Positions 4,692 through 9,685 of a stretch of DNA of 9,685 nucleotides are shown piece after piece. A program made the translations under genes and the position numbers. Under the pieces are notes generated by a model that worked only from the letters and a program-made list of their open reading frames with translations, ran no database searches and was not told where the DNA came from. This DNA comes from ATZT02 sp038124905 (GTDB lineage Bacteria > Actinomycetota > Actinomycetes > S36-B12 > UBA5976): NCBI GenBank assembly GCA_038124905.1, contig JAYPCW010000043.1, positions 1 through 9,685 of the forward strand, given 5' to 3'. Numbering within the stretch: the first letter of the stretch is position 1; each line of letters starts with the position of its first letter.

Positions 4692-5435
4692 ATGATGCTT
4701 TTAGAAGGCATTCTTTTAGGAATTGCCATAGGTGCGGTGCTAGCGATTGTTGGCGCGGGCGGCGCAATTTTGGCAGTGCCTGGGTTAATTGCAGTTATCG
4801 GTTTAGGCGCAACTGCGGCAACTACTTCATCTTTGGTGATAGTTGGCGCTGCAGCAATTGCTGGAGTTATTCCCAGAATTAAAAAACAGCAAGTAAACAT
4901 AAAGCTTGGAATAATTTTTTCAAGTCTTGGGGTAGTGGGTACTTATCTTGGCACGCTTTTAGTTGCAGAAGTTTCTGAAACAATAACTGTTTCTATTTTT
5001 GCCTTTTTAATGTTTGCAGCAGCTTTTTGTTTGTGGCGTGTGCTATTTTGTGAGAGTGATGTATTATATATACCTAATTGGTTATTAGTAATAGTGTTAG
5101 CTTGTGTGATTGGTTTAATTACCGGATTTTTAGGTATTGGCGGCGGTTTTTTGATTGTTCCAGCATTAGTTTTAATCCTTAAAATTCCGACCAAGATCGC
5201 TGTTGGAACCTCATTAGTTGCGATTGCCACGAATACCATTATTGCGCTCGGCTTTCGCTACGAATTTTGGAGTTTGATTCCAGTTGAAGCTATTGTCGCC
5301 TTTACTCTGGCGGCAGTGCTAGCTTCATTGTTGCTAGCTCCGTTAGCTACCAAGCTACCTAATAAGACAATTCAAAACATCTTTTCAGTAATTGTGGTGC
5401 TAATTGCTATTTATATGTTGGCCGGATTGACTTAG
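4692..5435 (+). CDS. tauE: TauE/SafE-family sulfite/sulfur-anion exporter
   Basis: A 247-residue, almost entirely hydrophobic protein with seven to eight membrane segments. It has the internal duplication typical of the TauE/SafE family: the first half holds GIAIGAVLAIVGAGGAILAVP and the second GLITGFLGIGGGFLIVPALV, each a small-residue, Gly-rich reentrant motif followed by a Pro. Family members export sulfite, sulfoacetate or related anions. TauE next to CstR and CstB is known from the Staphylococcus aureus cst operon, so removal of sulfite or thiosulfate made by persulfide oxidation is the likely job. ATG 4692 directly follows the rhodanese stop; ATG 4695 is equally possible. The last 29 bases overlap the end of the convergent methyltransferase-like gene. 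Around 5040-5100 the base composition is notably AT-rich. Confidence 0.92.
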   Translation: MMLLEGILLGIAIGAVLAIVGAGGAILAVPGLIAVIGLGATAATTSSLVIVGAAAIAGVIPRIKKQQVNIKLGIIFSSLGVVGTYLGTLLVAEVSETITVSIFAFLMFAAAFCLWRVLFCESDVLYIPNWLLVIVLACVIGLITGFLGIGGGFLIVPALVLILKIPTKIAVGTSLVAIATNTIIALGFRYEFWSLIPVEAIVAFTLAAVLASLLLAPLATKLPNKTIQNIFSVIVVLIAIYMLAGLT

Positions 5436-5868
5436 GAAACAACGCTCCAACTTTCTTCTGATACTCAGCCGCCTCTGGCCATTTTGCTCGAAGCAGTGAA
5501 TCTTCATAGCGATATTTAACGCTTAAAACTAAGAATAATCCGATTGCGACTAAGACCGCAAAAATAGACCATTTATAAATTGCAGCGCCTATTCCAAAAA
5601 GAATTAAAGCTGAATACATCGGGTGTCTTATGTAACGATAAATTCCATTAGTAATAAAGGGTGCGCCGGCTCTCGGCTCGGGTAGCGCGGTAAGCGAGGG
5701 GCGCAGAAAAAATGCTGCGACTACGAGAGCAAAAAGCGCGAATATGGCTAGTGCACGACCCATCAAGTAGATAGATTGAGTTGGCGCGGCTTGATCTGGA
5801 AGTAGTACCAAGGTAATTAACAGCGCAAATTGCGCCACTACCAAAATCCAGCCCGGCTTTTTTAACAA
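5407..5868 (-). CDS. Isoprenylcysteine carboxyl methyltransferase (ICMT)-like membrane protein
   Basis: A 153-residue membrane protein with about four helices (roughly 6-24, 34-54, 85-97, 101-117). It has the ICMT/PEMT-family signature NGIYRYIRHPMYSA (74-87, core R81-H82-P83) and, after the last helix, the conserved acidic segment YEDSLLRAKWPEAAEYQKKV (121-140). In eukaryotes the RHP...E pair binds S-adenosylmethionine. Bacterial members are widespread and mostly without known substrates; methylation of a lipid or membrane thiol is only a guess. The start is TTG 5868, chosen because AAAGGG stands seven bases upstream and no better start lies nearby. The gene converges on tauE and overlaps its 3' end by 29 bases, and it is divergent from the Pr6Pr gene. 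No terminator is visible for either convergent gene. Confidence 0.85.
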   Translation of the reverse strand: MLKKPGWILVVAQFALLITLVLLPDQAAPTQSIYLMGRALAIFALFALVVAAFFLRPSLTALPEPRAGAPFITNGIYRYIRHPMYSALILFGIGAAIYKWSIFAVLVAIGLFLVLSVKYRYEDSLLRAKWPEAAEYQKKVGALFPKSIRPTYK

Positions 5869-5875
5869 TTTTCAA

Positions 5876-5881
5876 CCCTTT
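5876..5881 (-). promoter_or_regulatory. Ribosome binding site supporting the TTG start of the ICMT-like gene
   Basis: AAAGGG on the minus strand ends seven bases before TTG 5868, an ideal spacing. No ATG or GTG nearby in this frame has an equal signal. Confidence 0.6.
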
Positions 5882-5928
5882 CCAAGTATGCTCACTAATC
5901 GAACAATCTACCGGCTAGGGGATAGCTA

Positions 5929-6597
5929 GTGAAATTAAGCAAAATTGCTTTTGGATTAAATGCCCTAATTGCCTGGATAGGCTTTATAGGTCAAGTCATC
6001 ATTTCTTTTTTCAATTTAGTTGATGAACCTCGCAAAGGTGAGACCCTCTTTGGTGGCCATGATGAAGGTTTGCCCGGTGCAATATTTAGAGTTATCGACA
6101 CTTTAAGCTATTTTACAATTTGGTCAGTTTTCTTGGTGGCAATCACTATGACTTTGATTTATAAAAATCCCAATAGCCTAAATATAAAATTACATGCGGC
6201 TCGCTTAACCAGCTTGATGATGATTTCAGTTACAGCAATTTTTTACGTTCTATTACTTTCTGCCGACGATACTCCAATTAGCTGGAACATTTATACAAAC
6301 TTTCTCAATCATTATTTCACTCCGGCTTTGACACTGTTAGTTTTCATCTTCTTTGGTCCGAGAAAATGGTTTAAATTTAAGACAATATTTCAGGCATTGA
6401 TAATTCCAACAATATTTTTAGTTTATACATTTATTCGTGGCGCAATCATTACAAAATACCCGTACCCATTCTTAGATGCTCATACCAATGGGTATCCAGC
6501 TACCCTGCTTCAAGTATTAACAATTTTAACTGCCGGGTTCATCTTTTTAGTGGTGTTCTATCTTTTTGACAAACTGATGCCTGCAAAAAAGAATTAG
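5929..6597 (+). CDS. Pr6Pr (FAR-17a/AIG1-like) family integral membrane protein
   Basis: A 222-residue protein with six predicted membrane segments (about 7-29, 55-78, 94-112, 128-142, 153-172, 193-213). Features recalled for the Pr6Pr family are present in order: FRVIDTLSYFTIWSVFLVAI (53-72), the HYFTPALTLLVFIFFGPR block (128-145), and R170-G...YPYPFLDAHTNGYP (177-190), which ends the fifth loop. The molecular function of bacterial members is not established; animal relatives are hydrolases of fatty-acid esters of hydroxy fatty acids, a weak hint toward lipids. The start is GTG 5929, with AGGGGA (5917-5922) six bases upstream. It stands alone, divergent from the ICMT-like gene with 60 bases between them, and convergent with the cupin gene. 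Confidence 0.85.
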   Translation: MKLSKIAFGLNALIAWIGFIGQVIISFFNLVDEPRKGETLFGGHDEGLPGAIFRVIDTLSYFTIWSVFLVAITMTLIYKNPNSLNIKLHAARLTSLMMISVTAIFYVLLLSADDTPISWNIYTNFLNHYFTPALTLLVFIFFGPRKWFKFKTIFQALIIPTIFLVYTFIRGAIITKYPYPFLDAHTNGYPATLLQVLTILTAGFIFLVVFYLFDKLMPAKKN

Positions 6598-6663
6598 CTA
6601 ATCTTTTAGTCGGACCCTTTATAAAAAACTGTTATTTGTATACATAGTTATCAAAGTTAATAC

Positions 6664-7173
6664 TCATTCCTGTGGCATGTGATTTAATTCGCTGTCGGGT
6701 AAAGCTAGCTTTTCTATTAATTCATGTTGTGAGGGACAAAGTTTTAAAAGCTCGGTTTTTCTTCCGCCGATAAAGTCACCATTTGAAAATCCAGGTGTCA
6801 ATGTGCAGCCAAATAGTCCCCATGATCCTCCAGGTACCAACTCTCCGGCTTGCCAAACATTTCTTGGAATTAGGAATTGATGATGAGTGATGTCATCGCC
6901 AAGCACAATTTTGCGGTAAGCGCCGTCTGGATAAATCAGGTGTAATTGAATGGGGTCACCGGTATAAAAGTGCCACATTTCATCTTGCTTAAGTTTGTGA
7001 AATATTGAGTGACTAAGAGGTTCTTCGGAGTATAAAGCCAAAATTGCACTTGTCGATGGGCTGTTAGTAGCTGGGTCAATTTCCCCAAGGTAAGTGCGCT
7101 TGAAAAAAGCAACCTCAACAGGCAATCTGCTCATGTCAAGTTGGTCAATTACTTCTTGAGCAGTGAGCTTCAT
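6664..7173 (-). CDS. DUF985 (Cupin_5) family cupin protein
   Basis: A 169-residue soluble cupin. DUF985 landmarks are present: EVAFFKRTY (20-28), SAILALYSEEPLSHSIFHK (42-60), DEMWHFYTGDP (64-74), the LGDD...IPRNVWQAG block (91-110) and WGLFGCTLTPGF (118-129). Family members resemble sugar epimerase/isomerase-type cupins but the substrate is unknown. The frame stays open upstream to 7269, but that part overlaps the preceding membrane-protein gene in another frame and has no family match, so ATG 7173 is used. It lacks a Shine-Dalgarno sequence; TACACT (7186-7181) sits seven bases before it, so a leaderless transcript of its own is possible besides read-through from the genes upstream. About 66 bases without a clear hairpin separate it from the Pr6Pr gene. 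Confidence 0.88.
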   Translation of the reverse strand: MKLTAQEVIDQLDMSRLPVEVAFFKRTYLGEIDPATNSPSTSAILALYSEEPLSHSIFHKLKQDEMWHFYTGDPIQLHLIYPDGAYRKIVLGDDITHHQFLIPRNVWQAGELVPGGSWGLFGCTLTPGFSNGDFIGGRKTELLKLCPSQHELIEKLALPDSELNHMPQE

Positions 7174-7201
7174 TTTAAATAGTGTAGCGATAGAATTTGT
7201 A

Positions 7202-7423
7202 TCAGAACCAGCGAAACATTCCAATGATGCCTGCTGTGGCATAGAAAAGTTGTAAAAATAAAATTCCACGATGTTTACCTAAATATGCCCAGACACCAAT
7301 TGAAATTGCCGAAATAAGTAACAAGCTAAAGCCTAAAAATTCTGCACCAATATTTAATGCCACCAGCATTGAATAGAAAATGGCTGTTAAGACCCCAAAC
7401 CATTCAAATATTTTTTGTTTCAT
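7202..7423 (-). CDS. Small three-helix membrane protein of unknown function
   Basis: A 73-residue protein with three membrane segments (about 4-24, 31-48, 53-73), only short loops, and a basic AYLGKHRG link between helices 2 and 3. The last helix (LFLQLFYATAGIIGMFRWF) with its terminal aromatic/Arg end is reminiscent of the C-terminal part of PnuC-like transporters, but I cannot assign a family. The gene is real on context: its ATG overlaps the stop of the upstream lipoprotein gene as ATGA, a standard sign of coupled translation, and the cupin gene starts 28 bases after its stop. Three such helices could not form a pore alone; oligomerisation would be needed for transport. No function is proposed. 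Confidence 0.7.
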   Translation of the reverse strand: MKQKIFEWFGVLTAIFYSMLVALNIGAEFLGFSLLLISAISIGVWAYLGKHRGILFLQLFYATAGIIGMFRWF

Positions 7424-8364
7424 TTTTCTAGAATCAAATCAGCAATTTTATATGCGTAGGGGCCAGATAACGCGTTGTTAAGATCGACATTGGAATAGAT
7501 CAACTTCCAACGATCTTCAGCTACCTCAACTGCACTGGGGTCCAAATTATTGAAGTCTTTTTCTTCCAGTAATGGCTGCTTTTCAACGGTCCAATTTTCA
7601 CCATCTTGGCTATAGGCGGCGAAAAGTTTTTGGGGTAGTCGATGTGGTGTTGTGGAAAGCAGCAGGATCCAATCCTCTGGTGCAACTTGCAACATGTAGG
7701 GATCTACATATCCACCCTTAAGCGCCACGTTTGAATCTCTGTTAAAAGTTATGCCATCTTTACTTGTTGCAGTCAGCAAAACTTCGTCTCGCTCGCCTTC
7801 AATCATTTCAACCCACATCATTTTTATATTTCCGTCTAGATCAAAATAGGTATCCGGCACACCCCAAGCCGGCTCACTCGTCTCTTGTTCGATGCCAGTG
7901 AATATTGGCTCTGAAAAATTCTGTAAGTCAGATGAGGTCGATACAAAAACTTTCTTTTTTGCCTTACTTGGATCCATAGGTTGATTTTGTTGTTGTGGAT
8001 TCGCGTCATTTGGTTCCATCTGTGATGGATTTGGAGGCTGCATATCAAAACCTACAAAGTAGAGCAAAAAAGTTCCATCCGCTTTTTGGATAACAGAGTA
8101 ATCCGAACCTGGCGGGAGCATAATCGAAGAGGGAGAGAAATTTATTCCGTCAGAAGATTCAAATACCCTGTCTGGAGAAATCGTGGTTGCTAGCAGCAGA
8201 TACTTGCCGTCTGAAGTCCTGATCAATTCCGGGCTGACTCCAGCGATACCGATATCTTGAATATTCTCCAATCGCCACTGGTTGCTCGATGCAACAATTT
8301 GCGTGCTTTCGGAACACCCCGCCAATGAAGCAATCAACATTAGGAATGCCAGTTTGAACTTCAC
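7420..8364 (-). CDS. Beta-propeller lipoprotein (glycosyl hydrolase family 43/sialidase-like fold), function unknown
   Basis: A 314-residue lipoprotein. The signal peptide ends in the lipobox L-A-G-C17, so it should be anchored outside the membrane. The rest is rich in beta strands with a recurring S-x-D-G/L-x-x-F/W motif (70-76, 144-150, 201-207, 252-258), reminiscent of Asp-box or GH43-like propeller blades; acidic residues in PAWGVPDTYFD and GGYVDPYML resemble active-site positions in such enzymes, but I cannot assign a substrate. Residues about 107-138 are a Pro/Asn/Gln/Met-rich low-complexity insert. The start is GTG 8364, without a Shine-Dalgarno sequence but exactly six bases after the -10 box TAAAGT, fitting a leaderless message. 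It is the first gene of a leftward unit with the small membrane protein (ATGA overlap) and the cupin. Confidence 0.75.
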   Translation of the reverse strand: MKFKLAFLMLIASLAGCSESTQIVASSNQWRLENIQDIGIAGVSPELIRTSDGKYLLLATTISPDRVFESSDGINFSPSSIMLPPGSDYSVIQKADGTFLLYFVGFDMQPPNPSQMEPNDANPQQQNQPMDPSKAKKKVFVSTSSDLQNFSEPIFTGIEQETSEPAWGVPDTYFDLDGNIKMMWVEMIEGERDEVLLTATSKDGITFNRDSNVALKGGYVDPYMLQVAPEDWILLLSTTPHRLPQKLFAAYSQDGENWTVEKQPLLEEKDFNNLDPSAVEVAEDRWKLIYSNVDLNNALSGPYAYKIADLILEK

Positions 8365-8370
8365 GTCAGT

Positions 8371-8399
8371 ACTTTACTCTGAATGAAGAATGTTCTTAA
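8371..8399 (-). promoter_or_regulatory. Promoter of the lipoprotein-membrane protein-cupin unit
   Basis: On the minus strand TTAAGA (8399-8394, four of six matches to TTGACA) is followed after 17 bases by TAAAGT (8376-8371), then six bases to GTG 8364. This predicts a transcript beginning at or near the start codon. Confidence 0.5.
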
Positions 8400-8409
8400 T
8401 TTAAAGGGC

Positions 8410-8439
8410 TTGAATTGGTGGATACCCTTGAAATAGTAT
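8410..8439 (+). promoter_or_regulatory. Candidate promoter of the secreted-protein gene
   Basis: TTGAAT (8410-8415) and TAGTAT (8434-8439) are 18 bases apart, a reasonable sigma-70 pair, leaving a leader of about 20 bases with the AAGGG ribosome site. TATAGA, three bases further on, is an alternative -10 box with a poorer spacing. Confidence 0.45.
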
Positions 8440-8464
8440 AGAGTTCTCTGAATTAAGGGTGGAA

Positions 8465-9274
8465 ATGAAAAGATTTTTTGCAGCGACACTATCAACCTTG
8501 TTAATTTTTGCGGGCTCAAGTTCAGCAGCACAGGCCGTTACCTATAGTTCCAGCCAACAGGCGGCAATAAAAGCGTTATTCAAAGCTTTTGCAACAAGTC
8601 AACCTGCAAAGATTCAAAGAGCAGTCAACGCTCGTACCGCAGCAGGTAGCGACGCCCGCTTATTTGGAAATTTAGTCAAAAATCATTTTGAATCTCGTGA
8701 ATATTTAAAGTCAGTAGATAATTACGGAAACATTAGCCCTGAAATGCAAGATCCACGAGGAAGTTATCGCTATAAAAACGGGCGAGTAACTCTAAATAGT
8801 TATTTTGATTTTTTTGATGGTATCTACACCAATTTTAAATTTAATAGCGCCGGGAAAATAACCTCCTTTTCAAAGCGAGATGCAAAAGGAGCCACAAAAC
8901 GACGCTTAGCGGACAGCATCTATTCAGTAACCGTGAATTACGACACCGGTGGACTTGAAATTAAAGAGGGAACGGTCTTAATTAACTCAGAAGGAAAAGT
9001 ATTTACTCAATTAAAGCTATATCAAGAATATGGTGGCCTCTTATCTTGGACCGAGCGTGGAAACTATCGCTCACCAGATGGAAGTGTTCAAGTGATAGAC
9101 AGTATTGAGCCAGAATGTATGACAAATGGAGGCGTGGCATATTACGAGTCTTTAGGTCAAACTCCATCTGTAGTAGCCCCTGCAACAGTTGCCGTAGTTA
9201 CGATTCCTTTGCAGTATCAATGCGCCAAAACTGGTTCTGACCGACATGCAAATGTATTAATAACTACCAACTAG
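8465..9274 (+). CDS. Secreted protein of unknown function
   Basis: A 269-residue exported protein. The signal peptide is clear: MKRFF, hydrophobic core, and cleavage near A-Q-A-V at about residue 24. The first third of the mature part is Ala/Lys/Arg-rich and helical (QQAAIKALFKAFATSQPAKI). The remainder is strand-rich with YKNGRVTLNSYFDFFDGIYT and EGKVFTQLKLYQEYGGLLSW. The only two cysteines (PECMTN and YQCAKT) lie near the C-terminus and may form a disulfide. No catalytic motif or named domain is recognised. ATG 8465 is chosen because AAGGG (8455-8459) lies five bases before it; GTG 8459 overlaps that ribosome site. The gene is monocistronic: a promoter stands before it and a strong inverted repeat follows at 9298. 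Confidence 0.7.
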   Translation: MKRFFAATLSTLLIFAGSSSAAQAVTYSSSQQAAIKALFKAFATSQPAKIQRAVNARTAAGSDARLFGNLVKNHFESREYLKSVDNYGNISPEMQDPRGSYRYKNGRVTLNSYFDFFDGIYTNFKFNSAGKITSFSKRDAKGATKRRLADSIYSVTVNYDTGGLEIKEGTVLINSEGKVFTQLKLYQEYGGLLSWTERGNYRSPDGSVQVIDSIEPECMTNGGVAYYESLGQTPSVVAPATVAVVTIPLQYQCAKTGSDRHANVLITTN

Positions 9275-9297
9275 CCGCATTAAAGCAATGCTTAGTC

Positions 9298-9320
9298 AGG
9301 GTGGAATTGAATTCCACCCT
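9298..9320. repeat. Perfect 11-bp inverted repeat between the secreted-protein and SbtA-like genes
   Basis: AGGGTGGAATT (9298-9308), one central G, then AATTCCACCCT (9310-9320). As RNA it gives a stable hairpin and could end the secreted-protein transcript, but no T-tract follows (TTGAAGG). Standing 14-36 bases before the -10-like TACAGT, it could equally be an operator for the transporter gene. Confidence 0.5.
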
Positions 9321-9333
9321 TGAAGGCTTAAGG

Positions 9334-9339
9334 TACAGT
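9334..9339 (+). promoter_or_regulatory. Candidate -10 box (TACAGT) of the SbtA-like gene
   Basis: TACAGT lies eight bases before ATG 9348, and no Shine-Dalgarno sequence is present at a useful distance, so a leaderless or nearly leaderless message is likely. No good -35 box is seen; the inverted repeat occupies that region. Confidence 0.35.
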
Positions 9340-9347
9340 TTCGCTAG

Positions 9348-9685
9348 ATGACAAACACGCTCTCTATCGCTGCAAGTAATCTAACTTCAGTCACGGTGTT
9401 AGCTTTTGTTCTTGGGTTTGTTGCCGCAAGATTAAAAAGCGATATCAGAATCCCTGATCAAGTTTTTCAATTTATTTCGATTTATTTATTGCTGGGCATC
9501 GGCATTAAAGGTGGAGTGGCAATAAGTGCTAATGGATTCAGCGAAATAGCTCTACCCATCTTTACTACGATCTTGCTTGGTATTTTGATTCCCGTTTTAG
9601 CATTTTTTATCGCACCAATTTTTATTAAATCCGATGCGACGACCCGAGGATCTTTGGCTGCTCACTATGGGTCTACCTCATTAGT
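9348..9685 (+). CDS. SbtA-type sodium-dependent bicarbonate transporter family protein, 5' part only
   Basis: The frame is open from ATG 9348 to the window edge, giving 112 complete codons. The N-terminal part has membrane segments at about 12-28, 41-60 and 69-90. It shows the signatures of the Sbt_1 (DUF897) family: IPDQVFQFISIYLLLGIGIKGGVAIS (about 35-60) and, at the end of the visible part, GSLAAHYGSTSL, which matches the family's conserved AAHYGSxS motif. In cyanobacteria SbtA imports bicarbonate with sodium at the plasma membrane; in heterotrophic bacteria the substrate may be bicarbonate for anaplerotic reactions or another anion. The protein normally has ten helices, so about two thirds lie beyond the window, where a regulatory SbtB-like gene might also be found. 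Confidence 0.85.
   Translation, partial: MTNTLSIAASNLTSVTVLAFVLGFVAARLKSDIRIPDQVFQFISIYLLLGIGIKGGVAISANGFSEIALPIFTTILLGILIPVLAFFIAPIFIKSDATTRGSLAAHYGSTSL

Noticed and set aside
4943..5239. Open frame of 98 codons on the minus strand opposite tauE
   Set aside because: Antisense shadow of a hydrophobic gene, with Thr/Ile/Lys-rich composition and no start signals.
6598..6663. Possible terminator between the convergent Pr6Pr and cupin genes
   Set aside because: Only weak, interrupted AACT/AGTT arms around TATAC and no clear stem followed by a T-tract.
7174..7269. N-terminal extension of the cupin protein up to 7269
   Set aside because: The extension overlaps the small membrane-protein gene in another frame and does not resemble the DUF985 N-terminus; ATG 7173 fits the family.
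8421..8439. GATACCC...TAGTAT as another repressor operator before the secreted-protein gene
   Set aside because: The second half lacks GGGTAT, so no palindrome forms; the bases are better explained as promoter.

Overview
The window looks like chromosomal DNA of a small-genome, low-GC actinobacterium, most likely a freshwater planktonic lineage of the Nanopelagicales (acI) type. This is inferred from actinobacterial-style proteins (a Cys/His-rich small protein, a Pr6Pr membrane protein, a metallo-beta-lactamase/rhodanese fusion with the HxHNDY...TGG variant), AT-leaning codon use, very short spacers, and several genes whose -10 box lies 5-8 nt before the start codon (leaderless style). The species cannot be fixed from the sequence alone.

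Left end (1-1130): an apparent C-terminal remnant of a sugar epimerase on the minus strand. It is followed by a secreted peptidoglycan-binding/M23 cell-wall endopeptidase on the plus strand, with a CRP/GlxR-like half-conserved palindrome upstream. A hairpin with A/T tracts on both sides closes this gene and the operon that converges on it.

Centre (1134-5435): a divergent sulfane-sulfur (persulfide) locus. Leftward, in tight order: a CPVC-motif membrane protein, thioredoxin, a CsoR-family repressor with the CstR-type ligand set (Cys45, Ser70 instead of His, Cys74), a rhodanese lipoprotein and a Cys/His-rich small protein. Rightward: a metallo-beta-lactamase/double-rhodanese fusion (persulfide dioxygenase-like), a single-domain rhodanese and a TauE/SafE exporter. 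Between the two arms lies a perfect 16-bp palindrome, ATACCCCTAGGGGTAT, flanked symmetrically by TATAGT boxes facing outward, so one repressor could control both arms. The inferred scheme is: persulfide accumulates, the repressor's two cysteines become crosslinked, both arms are derepressed, sulfur is moved by rhodanese and thioredoxin, oxidised or transferred by the fusion protein, and the resulting sulfite or other sulfur anion is exported by TauE.

Right part (5407-9685): an isoprenylcysteine-methyltransferase-like membrane protein whose 3' end overlaps tauE, a Pr6Pr membrane protein, and a leftward three-gene unit (beta-propeller lipoprotein, three-helix membrane protein, DUF985 cupin). 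A secreted protein of unknown function follows. The start of an SbtA-type bicarbonate transporter gene runs off the right edge. No rRNA, tRNA, CRISPR array or insertion sequence was seen, and no gap longer than 300 bases lacks a gene.
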